Origin: Alkalihalobacillus alcalophilus ATCC 27647 = CGMCC 1.3604
GTDB taxonomy: Bacteria; Bacillota; Bacilli; Bacillales; Bacillaceae_D
Length of the DNA stretch: 31,108 nt
Direction of reading: 5' to 3'
NCBI RefSeq assembly: GCF_000292245.2
Contig: NZ_ALPT02000049.1
Coordinates: forward strand, 1 to 31,108
Of this stretch, positions 23,847-31,108 are shown one piece after another; the first letter of the stretch is position 1, and the number at the start of each line of letters is the position of its first letter. The translations under genes were made by a program, and so were the position numbers. Below the pieces are notes generated by a model, which had not been told where the DNA came from, did not search any database, and worked only from the letters and a program-made list of their open reading frames with translations.

Positions 23847-25284
23847 CGATCTCCCCTCCCTGTTTCCTTATTTTTATCACGACTTTTGTCCCTCTACCTA
23901 GTTCACTTTCAATGTCTATCACATCTTCATAGCCATAAAAGAGTCGCAATCGCTTTACGACATTACTAAAACCAATTCCCGTAGAGTGCCCTTCTGATGG
24001 ACTCATTTGTTCATCTAAAATTTGTTTGATCTTCTCTGCTGTCATTCCCTGACCATCATCTTCTATTTCGATCATCACCTGATCGATATTATCCTGAACA
24101 CGAAACGAAATATGTCCGCCATCCTCTTTTGGCTCGATCGCATGGATAACGGCATTCTCTACAATTGGCTGCAGCGTTAACGGTGGAATTCTAACATGAA
24201 GAGCTTCCTTATCTATTTCAAAAGAAAATTGCAATCGCTCTGTAAATCTCGCTTTTTGAATATGCATATATTGATTAATGACAGCGACTTCCTCTTCTAC
24301 CGTCACCGCTCTGTCTATTTGTTTTAAATTGTACCTAAGCAATCCAGCAACACTGACAAGTAAATCACTCGTTTCCTCAGAACCTTCTAAATAAGCCTTC
24401 TTAGAAATCGTATTAAGTGTATTAAATAAAAAATGTGGACTTATTTGACTTTGCAACGTACGAAATTGACTTTCTTGTAGGAGGATTTTATTTTGCTGGA
24501 GCTCCCTCTCTAGTCCGGCTTTATGTTTTATTTCTAAAATTAAGTTATTAATATTAATACGCATTCGATCAAAGGTTCTCGCTAGAAACGCCATTTCATC
24601 ATTGGTGTCGACTTTAATCTGCAAGTCAAAATTTCCTTTTGATAACTCATTAGCCGCTTTCGTCAGCTTCTGAACCGGTCTGATAATACTTAACGAAAAC
24701 CAATACGTCACTAATAGGAGGATGAATGTAATTAAAAGCAACGACCAAATGCCTAGTTTAATAAACTCTTCAGATTGTTGGATAATACCACGATAGAACC
24801 TGTCATACGTATTAAGCTCTGTATCAATTAATGAAAGAGTCATTTCCGATATATAATTAGAAATTCGGTTAGCTTCAGAAAACTCCTTAGCCGAAGCTTC
24901 TGTATCCTTTTCTTCCTGAAATAGTAACAGTCGATCAGTTGTCTCGATAAAACTCTCAATCAAATGAATATAATTTGTAATAGAAAAATTATTCTCCGTA
25001 TTTCTAAGTTTGAAAATCTCGTATTTTGCACTTTCGACCTGCTCTTTACTTTCTTCAAGCTTTTCTAAGTTTTCAACGGACGAAAGAATCATATAATTGT
25101 TTAAGTCAGTAAGCACCTGCTGACTGGCTCTTGACACTTCATTCATACTTAAATACCGTTGCAGAATTTCATTATATTGATTCTGGGTTTTATGACTAAA
25201 CAATGTAAGCGCTATCCAAAATACGACCATAATAATTAAAACGACTGATGTTATCATTAAAATCTTCTTTTGAATTTTATTCAT
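23821..25284 (-). CDS. LytS/YesM-type sensor histidine kinase
   Basis: This 487-residue kinase has two membrane helices (about residues 8-30 and 177-200) enclosing an extracytoplasmic helical domain of about 145 residues, then HAMP (about 200-252), a His_kinase domain with His284 in SQISPHFLFNTLNTI, and a HATPase with IEDDGQGMT and GHSTGIGFSNV. The outer domain lacks its own sugar pocket, fitting the idea that the anchored binding protein encoded immediately upstream (ATGA overlap) delivers the signal. This is the arrangement of the clostridial LytS-XylFII complex. Confidence 0.93.
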   Translation of the reverse strand: MNKIQKKILMITSVVLIIMVVFWIALTLFSHKTQNQYNEILQRYLSMNEVSRASQQVLTDLNNYMILSSVENLEKLEESKEQVESAKYEIFKLRNTENNFSITNYIHLIESFIETTDRLLLFQEEKDTEASAKEFSEANRISNYISEMTLSLIDTELNTYDRFYRGIIQQSEEFIKLGIWSLLLITFILLLVTYWFSLSIIRPVQKLTKAANELSKGNFDLQIKVDTNDEMAFLARTFDRMRININNLILEIKHKAGLERELQQNKILLQESQFRTLQSQISPHFLFNTLNTISKKAYLEGSEETSDLLVSVAGLLRYNLKQIDRAVTVEEEVAVINQYMHIQKARFTERLQFSFEIDKEALHVRIPPLTLQPIVENAVIHAIEPKEDGGHISFRVQDNIDQVMIEIEDDGQGMTAEKIKQILDEQMSPSEGHSTGIGFSNVVKRLRLFYGYEDVIDIESELGRGTKVVIKIRKQGGEIDAKAPNRG

Positions 25285-26261
25285 TGCACGTCTGTCGCTT
25301 TCAAATTAAATATGTCCGTAAAATAACCATCAATATCTAACGGTACAGTTTCGCCATTTAACCACTCTAGCATTAATTCAACACTCATCTCTCCCATCAT
25401 TTCTGGAGATTGTTGAATCATTCCATCGAGCATTCCATTTTGTAAAAGATACATAGATTCCGGTCCATCGTCAAACGAATAGATAAAATACGCTTCCATC
25501 TGGGAACGCCTCCCAATCTCTTGATACATTCCCCCTAACATATTGGCATTTAATACGATAAAGGCATCTGCATCTGGCACCTGATTTAATATTTCTTGTG
25601 TCGTTGTAATCACTTGTTCCCTCGTATCATTTGTTTTAGCATGTATCAATTGAATATTCGGATAATTATGGAGGATATCATCAATTCCAAGTAGCCGCTG
25701 CTCCTGGTAATACTCTAGCTGACTATCGTACATGAGAATGACGTTCCCTTCCGTCCCCATATCATCTAGTAACTGCTCAGCAAGCATTTTACCAGCCATA
25801 AATTGATCGGAACCGACGTACGTCTTTCTTAAACTTTCCGTCATAGGTACGTCATTGGCCACCATCACAATCGGAATGCCATAAAAGGACGCTTTAAATT
25901 TAGACAAATGGTTAAATTCTTCCGTATCAAGACCTTGGATAATAATTCCATCTACTTTAGAATGAATCGCTATTTCAAACTTTTTCAAAAAATCTTCTTT
26001 ATTGTTTCCATAACTCCCCCATACTTCAAGACTAACTCCGGCATCCTGAGCTTTTTTTAGAGCACCATTCCCTACGTTATCCCAAAATGGGGTTTCCATG
26101 TCATAAGTTATAAGAACAAGCCTTAGCTGGTTTTCATCTTGACTAATGGATTGAGGCAATTGCCAATCTGTACGAAATGCCTTTTCAGCTGACGTATACG
26201 TATAGTAAGAAAGAATAATAAAGATAGAACATAATAACACTATTTTTATCTTTTTTCTCAA
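25281..26261 (-). CDS. Membrane-anchored sugar-binding sensor protein (XylFII-like)
   Basis: This 326-residue type-1 periplasmic-binding protein has an N-terminal membrane helix (about residues 6-22) but no lipobox at the usual place, so it is anchored and not released. Fold motifs: LRLVLITYDMETPFWDNVGNGALKKA, KVDGIIIQGLD, IPIVMVANDVP, YVGSDQFMAGKM, DAFIVLNANMLGG, YSFDDGPESMYLL. It overlaps the kinase start by 4 bp. In clostridia the homologous XylFII forms a complex with LytS and reports sugar. I infer the same here; the ligand is unknown. The start is TTG with AAAGGAACG upstream. Confidence 0.88.
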   Translation of the reverse strand: MRKKIKIVLLCSIFIILSYYTYTSAEKAFRTDWQLPQSISQDENQLRLVLITYDMETPFWDNVGNGALKKAQDAGVSLEVWGSYGNNKEDFLKKFEIAIHSKVDGIIIQGLDTEEFNHLSKFKASFYGIPIVMVANDVPMTESLRKTYVGSDQFMAGKMLAEQLLDDMGTEGNVILMYDSQLEYYQEQRLLGIDDILHNYPNIQLIHAKTNDTREQVITTTQEILNQVPDADAFIVLNANMLGGMYQEIGRRSQMEAYFIYSFDDGPESMYLLQNGMLDGMIQQSPEMMGEMSVELMLEWLNGETVPLDIDGYFTDIFNLKATDVQ

Positions 26262-26382
26262 GATGTTCGTTCCTTTCTTATTTTGCCTAAAACTACTATC
26301 ATCATAGCATTATATTACCAATGTTCAATATCATAGATTCAATCAGTTTAATTTCTCTCGCCCCTTCTAAATCAGAACTAAA

Positions 26383-26416
26383 GGAAAAAGACTTCCACAA
26401 AATCAGCAAGTGGAAG
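26383..26416 (-). terminator. Terminator after the ABC transporter genes
   Basis: CTTCCAC (26392-26398) pairs with GTGGAAG (26410-26416), and on the minus strand TCTTTTTCCTTT follows. It lies 90 bp past the permease stop and separates uptake genes from the sensor operon. Confidence 0.7.
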
Positions 26417-26506
26417 ACATTTAAATAATAACCTTAGTTGTAAGTAAGACTCTATGAAAGAAGCTTGCTCGTTAAGCTGCTGCTCAGAGTAAATAGATTT
26501 CAATCA

Positions 26507-27679
26507 CTATCTTTTCCTTCTTGTCATCACATCAAAGATAACCGCTAAGGCTAATACTCCACCTTTAATAATATATTGATAGGCAATTCCTACTCCTAGA
26601 AGATTCATTCCGCTAGTTAAAGAGGCCATTACGATCGCTCCTATAATTGCTCCTGTTACTTTACCGACACCACCCGCTGCAGATACCCCACCTACATAAG
26701 CGGCAGCAATCGCATCAAGCTCAAATAATGTCCCGGCTGTTGTTGTCGCCGCTTGTAATCGAGCCGTAAATAAAATCCCGGAAAGGGCTGATAATAGACC
26801 CATTGAACCAAATACGATTAAAGTAATTTTCTTTACATTGATCCCACTTAAATGAGCGGCTTCTGGATTGCTTCCTACCGCATAAATATGTCTTCCAAGC
26901 ACCGTTTTTGTCGTTATAAAATGGTAAATGATCACAACGAGCAACATAATAATAACCGTCCATGAAAACCCATTATACCCTGCTAAAATCCATGTGATAC
27001 ACGCCATAATGGAAGAAACTAACACTAAATATATAATAAAAATTTCCTTTGAAACGACTTCAAAATCATATTTAATTTTGTTTTTCCGATTAGAGATTGC
27101 GCTATAAATATACAGGACAATAGCTACTCCACCTAAAACTAACGAAAGCAAGTGCAATCCACCTATTTGCATAATCGACGGGATATACCCATTACCTATC
27201 GCATTAAAATGATCATTCGTAATAATGATGGTTCCACTTTTTTCTGTTGCTAATAGGATTGCTCCCCTATAAATCAGCCAGCCCGCCAATGTGGCAACAA
27301 AAGCAGGAATCCCGACTTTTGCCACTAAAAAGCCTGTGAATAAGCCGGCAAAACATCCAATAATTAGAATAATTGGAATTACAAGATATACAGGTAAACC
27401 AAATTCCATGAGTAATATAGCGGCAATAGCCCCTAAAAATCCTGCCAAAAACCCAATCGATAAATCAATATGGCGGATAACGATAACGAGCATAACTCCA
27501 ACAGCTAGTACAGCAATGTATCCAGCAGAATCTAGTAAATTACTTATATTACGAGAAGAAATAAAGAGCCCATCTGTCAGAATGGTAAAAGTTAAAATAA
27601 TAACAAGTAAGGCAATATACATTCCGTAGTCACGGATATTTTCACTAATTAACGTTCTTGCTTCGGTAAATAACTTCAT
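26507..27679 (-). CDS. gguB: Sugar ABC permease (GguB/MmsB/XylH)
   Basis: This 390-residue BPD_transp_2-family permease has about ten membrane segments and the family motifs DLSIGFLAGFLGAIAAILL, GIPAFVATLAGWLIYRG, VYAVGSNPEAAHLSGI and GGVSAAGGVGKVTGAIIGA. It forms the channel of a multiple-monosaccharide transporter with the ATPase encoded 12 bp upstream. AGGAGG sits five bases from the start. The length fits the GguB/MmsB/XylH group rather than the shorter RbsC. Confidence 0.92.
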   Translation of the reverse strand: MKLFTEARTLISENIRDYGMYIALLVIILTFTILTDGLFISSRNISNLLDSAGYIAVLAVGVMLVIVIRHIDLSIGFLAGFLGAIAAILLMEFGLPVYLVIPIILIIGCFAGLFTGFLVAKVGIPAFVATLAGWLIYRGAILLATEKSGTIIITNDHFNAIGNGYIPSIMQIGGLHLLSLVLGGVAIVLYIYSAISNRKNKIKYDFEVVSKEIFIIYLVLVSSIMACITWILAGYNGFSWTVIIMLLVVIIYHFITTKTVLGRHIYAVGSNPEAAHLSGINVKKITLIVFGSMGLLSALSGILFTARLQAATTTAGTLFELDAIAAAYVGGVSAAGGVGKVTGAIIGAIVMASLTSGMNLLGVGIAYQYIIKGGVLALAVIFDVMTRRKR

Positions 27680-27691
27680 TGGTTTAACCTC

Positions 27692-29212
27692 CTATTGCGT
27701 AGCTAGCTCCATTATATTTTCTTGGTTAGCCTCTTCAGCAGACAACTCGCCTTTTATTTCACCTTGAGCCATAACATAAATACGGTCACTCATACCTAGA
27801 ACTTCTCCGAGCTCAGAGGAAATCATGATAATACTTAGCCCTTCGGCAATTAACTTGTTCATAACGGTATAAATTTCAAATTTCGCTCCAATATCAATAC
27901 CTCGAGTCGGCTCATCTAATATGAGAAGCTTTGGACCCACAAAAAGCCATTTTCCTAAAGATACTTTTTGTTGATTTCCTCCACTTAAATTTCCAACAAT
28001 TTGTTCCAAGGAAGGAGCCTTAATCGTTAAGGACTTTTTGTAAACATCGGCGATTTTTATTTCTTCATTTTGATTAATAACTCCATTTTTAGAAATTCCT
28101 TTAAGATTTGCCGCCGATATATTACTTTTTATATCTTGAATCAAAAACAGTCCATCGCCTTTTCTATCCTCTGAAACATAGGCAATCCCTGCATTAATGG
28201 CGTCGACTGGGTGCTTAAACGCCCTTAATTCTCCATCAACTACTAAATCGCCTTGGCATTTATAAGACTTTGCATTTCCAAAAATACTGAGGGCAAGCTC
28301 TGTCCGTCCAGCTCCCATTAGGCCTGCTAAACCAATAATTTCACCTTTTCTTACATGAAGATCCGCCTTCTTTATTACTTGTCTCTTTAAATTAGCATCA
28401 TAGGCTGACCAATTATTAACTTCCAGAATCTTTTCCCCGAAATTCTTCTTTTCTCTTTTCGGATAGATATCCTCAATCTCACGACCAACCATATTTTTGA
28501 TAATCTTACTTTCTGTAATTTCTCCCTTTAAAGCGTCAAGAGTTCCTATCGTTTGCCCATCACGAATGACGGTCGCACTATCAGCAATCGAAATCACTTC
28601 TTTTAACTTGTGAGAAATCATAATGCACGTGATGCCTTCCTTTTTCAATTCACTTAAAAGGTTCAAGAGATTTTCACTATCATTTTCATTTAAAGCAGCA
28701 GTAGGCTCATCCAAAATAAGCAGCTTAACATCCTTACTTAACGCTTTAGCAATTTCAATCAATTGTCGGCTTCCTACTCCTAAATCTTTGATAAGTACCT
28801 CTGGCTTAATATTAAGCTTCACCTTATTTAACAATTTTTTCGATTCTACTATCGTTTTGTTTGTGTCAATCAACCCACCTTGCTTAATCTCATTGCCAGC
28901 AAAAATATTTTCGCTCACTGTGAGATCTGGAAATAAAGCTAGCTCCTGGTGAATGATGACAATGCCTTTATTTACACTATCATTGATATTATTAAACTTT
29001 TGAACTTCACCTTCATAAACGATGTCTCCCTCATAGTTTCCATAAGAATAAACTCCACTAAGCACTTTCATGAGAGTAGACTTTCCTGCACCGTTCTCAC
29101 CTACTAAGCAGTGAATTTCACCTTTTTTCACTTTGAAATTGACCTTGCTTAGGGCTTTAACTCCTGTAAAAACTTTGGATATGTCATTCATTTCCAAGAT
29201 ATATTCGCTCAT
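27692..29212 (-). CDS. gguA: Sugar ABC ATPase with two nucleotide-binding domains (GguA/MmsA/XylG)
   Basis: This 506-residue ATPase has two ABC domains. The first has GENGAGKST (Walker A), GVGSRQLIEIAKAL (signature) and KLLILDEPTAAL. The second starts near residue 260, has GLMGAGRTE in place of a classic Walker A, as usual for monosaccharide ATPases, then LSGGNQQKVSLGKWL and KLLILDEPTRGID. I start it at 29212, where TTGGAGGG lies upstream of the ATG. It drives uptake together with GguB and the lipoprotein at 29598. The gap to that gene (385 bp) holds a repeat. Confidence 0.94.
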   Translation of the reverse strand: MSEYILEMNDISKVFTGVKALSKVNFKVKKGEIHCLVGENGAGKSTLMKVLSGVYSYGNYEGDIVYEGEVQKFNNINDSVNKGIVIIHQELALFPDLTVSENIFAGNEIKQGGLIDTNKTIVESKKLLNKVKLNIKPEVLIKDLGVGSRQLIEIAKALSKDVKLLILDEPTAALNENDSENLLNLLSELKKEGITCIMISHKLKEVISIADSATVIRDGQTIGTLDALKGEITESKIIKNMVGREIEDIYPKREKKNFGEKILEVNNWSAYDANLKRQVIKKADLHVRKGEIIGLAGLMGAGRTELALSIFGNAKSYKCQGDLVVDGELRAFKHPVDAINAGIAYVSEDRKGDGLFLIQDIKSNISAANLKGISKNGVINQNEEIKIADVYKKSLTIKAPSLEQIVGNLSGGNQQKVSLGKWLFVGPKLLILDEPTRGIDIGAKFEIYTVMNKLIAEGLSIIMISSELGEVLGMSDRIYVMAQGEIKGELSAEEANQENIMELATQ

Positions 29213-29337
29213 TATTATTCCCTCCAAGCTAACGACACGATAAACACAGGACTGCCCTATAAGTTGGCTTTTTGGAGACAGCCCTATGTTCTTAAAATGG
29301 CGATTGAAAAACGGTTTAAAAAATGGTTACATTAGTT

Positions 29338-29475
29338 ATGAATACTCCGCCAGCTCCATACCCTACGCGTTCCGCAGGTGAACCGGGAGCCTCCTCGCTA
29401 ACGCTTGAGGGGTCTCCCGTGTTTCACTTCTCCCGCAGGAGTCTCCGGGTATTGCGCTGGCTCCGTTTTGGTTCA
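29338..29475. repeat. GC-rich long inverted repeat element between chvE and gguA
   Basis: GCCAGCTCCATACCC (29349-29363) pairs with GGGTATTGCGCTGGC (29447-29461) at 13 of 15 positions, and inner arms GTGAAccGGGAG and CTCCCGtgTTTCAC continue the fold. The segment is far richer in G and C than the flanks. It resembles dispersed intergenic repeats of Bacillaceae, but only one copy is in the window. No gene is seen in 29213-29597. Confidence 0.7.
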
Positions 29476-29597
29476 TGGAAAACTGTTTGATGCTATGATT
29501 GACAGTCTAATAAATAACCTATTGCCTAGAATTCGTTCTCCTCAAAGTTGAACACGGGCCTTTTTCAATGGTCTTTCCTTACAAACACGGTGTTCTT

Positions 29598-30710
29598 TTA
29601 TAATCCTGTAAATTCACTAGCTTCATAGTATTCAGAATCAATAAGTTCTTGCTTCACATTATCTTCGTCTACAACAATGACATCTGTTTGTTTTGCTTGG
29701 ACATCGACTTTACCGTTGTTATAAGAACCCGTTGTTTCTGGTGTGTTTCCATCTAAAACGTCAATAGCCATCCCCATTGCGTCCTCAACAAGTGTTCGAA
29801 CATCTTTAAAGACTGTCATCGATTGCTTTCCGTCGATTATATATTGAATCGATGCTTGCTCAGCATCTTGACCTGTGACAAAATAGCTTGTTACCTCACT
29901 ATCAGTGGAGAATACATCAGCGATAGCACGTGCCGTACCATCATTTGGAGCTAAGATAGCAATATCACCTTTTAAGTCAGCACCTGCAGCCGTTAAATGT
30001 GTTTGAGCTTTATTAATAGCTTCGTTTGGATCCCAATTCGTTGTTATTTGCCCTAGAATTCTCCCCATTTCTTCACGAGTTAGTTCAGGAGAATCTTGTA
30101 AAGCAGTAGCTTCACTAGAGTTAGCGATTACAAATGTGCCATCAGCAATCTTAGGCTGTAATACATTCCAAGCTCCTTCAAAAAACAAGAAGGCATTATT
30201 ATCAGAAGAGGCACCAGCATAGAGATATAATGGAACGTTTGTGCCTTGGGCATTTTCAATTAAATATTGACCTTGTGCCTCACCTACAGCCACGCTGTCG
30301 AATGTTACATAGTAATCAATCGCATCTGTTTCTGTAATAAGACGATCATAGGCAATGACGGTAACTCCTTCTGCTTTAGCCGCTTCTACAGAAGAACCTG
30401 CCGCTGCCCCATCATGAGGAGCAATAATTAGAACGTCAATTCCTCGATTAAGTAACGTTTCCACATTCTCTTTTTCATTAGCAGAAGAACCTTGGCTAAA
30501 TAAAATCTCCGTTGTATATTCAGAGTCCGCTAGAGCATCTTTAAATCTTTGTTCATCTTGTACCCATCTTGGCTCATCCCTTGTAGGTAAAACGATCCCA
30601 ACACTCACACCACTACTACTACTCGTTCCAGAACTTCCACAAGCAGCAAGCATAATTGTAGCCATTGAAACAACTATTAGATACGTAACTAACTTCCACG
30701 AACTTTTCAT
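29598..30710 (-). CDS. chvE: ChvE-type sugar-binding lipoprotein
   Basis: This 370-residue lipoprotein has a signal peptide with lipobox LAAC (Cys24) followed by a serine-rich linker. The type-1 binding fold shows GIVLPTRDEPRWVQDEQRF, VLIIAPHDGAAAG, VIAYDRLI, SDNNAFLFFEGAWNVLQP, TTNWDPNEA, APNDGTARA and TGQDAEQASIQ. ChvE proteins deliver several monosaccharides (xylose, arabinose, galactose, glucose) to GguAB. It is first in the ABC operon, under a promoter with a cre site. AAAGGGG precedes the start. Confidence 0.92.
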   Translation of the reverse strand: MKSSWKLVTYLIVVSMATIMLAACGSSGTSSSSGVSVGIVLPTRDEPRWVQDEQRFKDALADSEYTTEILFSQGSSANEKENVETLLNRGIDVLIIAPHDGAAAGSSVEAAKAEGVTVIAYDRLITETDAIDYYVTFDSVAVGEAQGQYLIENAQGTNVPLYLYAGASSDNNAFLFFEGAWNVLQPKIADGTFVIANSSEATALQDSPELTREEMGRILGQITTNWDPNEAINKAQTHLTAAGADLKGDIAILAPNDGTARAIADVFSTDSEVTSYFVTGQDAEQASIQYIIDGKQSMTVFKDVRTLVEDAMGMAIDVLDGNTPETTGSYNNGKVDVQAKQTDVIVVDEDNVKQELIDSEYYEASEFTGL

Positions 30711-30754
30711 TATTATTCCCCTTTCAAGCCCTTTTTTTATTATCTTTCAGCTAA

Positions 30755-30791
30755 ATTATATATAGCGGGGGGTGTAATGAAAACGCTAACA
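30755..30791 (-). promoter_or_regulatory. chvE promoter with a perfect CcpA cre site
   Basis: On the minus strand TTTCAT (30782-30777) and TATAAT (30760-30755) are 16 nt apart. TGAAAACGCTAACA at 30778-30791 on the plus strand matches the Bacillus cre consensus TGWAANCGNTNWCA at all fixed positions and overlaps the -35, predicting repression by CcpA when glucose is present. Confidence 0.8.
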
Positions 30792-30907
30792 AATAGCACT
30801 CTTTTAACATTATCTGTACTTTTTTATTTATTTCATTTAAATATAAAGAAGGGAGTTTCAAAAACATTAATGTGCGGCATTAAAAATGGAACGGGATCTG
30901 TGGATAT

Positions 30908-31108
30908 GCCGAATATCGGTTAGTTCGGCTTATTATTGCGGGTGGCTTCTTGACTTATGCCGAATTTCGCTTAGTTCGGCTTATTATTGCGGGTGGCTTT
31001 TCTTTTTACGCCGAATACCGCTTAGCTCGGCTTATAAATGGGGGCGGCTTTTCTTTTTACACCGAATTTCGCTTAGTTCGGCTTATAAATGGGGGCGGCT
31101 TTTCTTTT
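30908..31108. repeat. 51-bp tandem repeat array, cut by the window edge
   Basis: Units begin at 30908, 30959, 31010 and 31061, exactly 51 bp apart; the last is incomplete. Each has a small dyad (GCCGAA, 10 nt, TTCGGC, with minor changes in units 3 and 4), then TTATTATTGCGGGTGGC or TTATAAATGGGGGCGGC, and a pyrimidine tract CTTTTCTTTTT. No gene is seen in 30792-31108. Confidence 0.9.

Noticed and set aside
29241..29290. GGGCTGTCTCC-like sequence near 29281 resembling insertion sequence ends
   Set aside because: Only a single poorly paired motif is present, with no transposase remnant or target duplication.

Overview
This window looks like chromosomal DNA of a Bacillaceae species. It is AT-rich with strong AGGAGG-type ribosome binding sites, and it carries relatives of the Bacillus subtilis yrkD-yrkJ sulfur genes, a ccdA/ResA-type thiol pair, a CcpA cre site and AraC-type (YesN-like) sugar regulators. 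Nearly everything is on the minus strand, so transcription runs from high to low coordinates. No rRNA, tRNA, CRISPR or intact transposon is visible.

Region A (about 1-7930) is a reactive-sulfur cluster. It holds a CstR-type persulfide sensor, rhodaneses (one with a degenerate active-site loop), a DUF202 membrane protein, a SulP transporter with a beta-carbonic anhydrase and a DUF302 protein, and a yrk-like operon: rhodanese, TusA-rhodanese fusion, DsrE-like protein, rhodanese-persulfide dioxygenase fusion and TusA. A plus-strand YgaP-like (DUF2892) membrane protein is divergent from it. Operators of the form ATACCC-N4-GGGTAT recur at promoters here and again at 12.7 kb, so CstR probably coordinates several transcription units.

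Region B (7992-12690) is a thiol-redox operon: Lgt-like membrane protein, CcdA, membrane-anchored TlpA/ResA thioredoxin, OmpR-type response regulator, histidine kinase with a single cysteine in its short outer loop, and a monothiol thioredoxin-like protein whose frame appears to continue, after a one-base slip in an A7 run, into a GerMN-like domain. Upstream, a double CstR-like operator drives a small membrane-protein ORF interrupted by two TGA codons.

Region C (12923-17309) is partly a graveyard. It has an intact MFS transporter, an MFS C-terminal fragment joined to the N-terminus of an MBL-fold gene, the C-terminus of selD with its terminator, and an MMPL transporter cut off at the selD junction. 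Five direct repeats at exact 11-bp spacing precede the MMPL gene.

Region D (17693-20956) holds small accessory genes: a short hypothetical protein, an XRE regulator with its membrane partner and two clear operator dyads, a Rid-family protein, an APH-family kinase and a membrane-anchored hypothetical.

Region E (21196-30791) is a sugar uptake and sensing locus. It has a ChvE-type binding lipoprotein, GguA/MmsA ATPase and GguB/MmsB permease under a promoter overlapped by a perfect cre site. Next come a membrane-anchored binding protein, a LytS/YesM-type kinase, a YesN-type regulator and a second ChvE/XylF-type lipoprotein. The anchored binding protein, kinase and regulator resemble the XylFII-LytS-YesN xylose sensor. 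The window ends in a 51-bp tandem repeat array that runs off the edge.

Three genes appear broken by a single missing A in an A-run. This may be real decay, frameshifting or a base-calling artefact, and it affects how those loci should be read.
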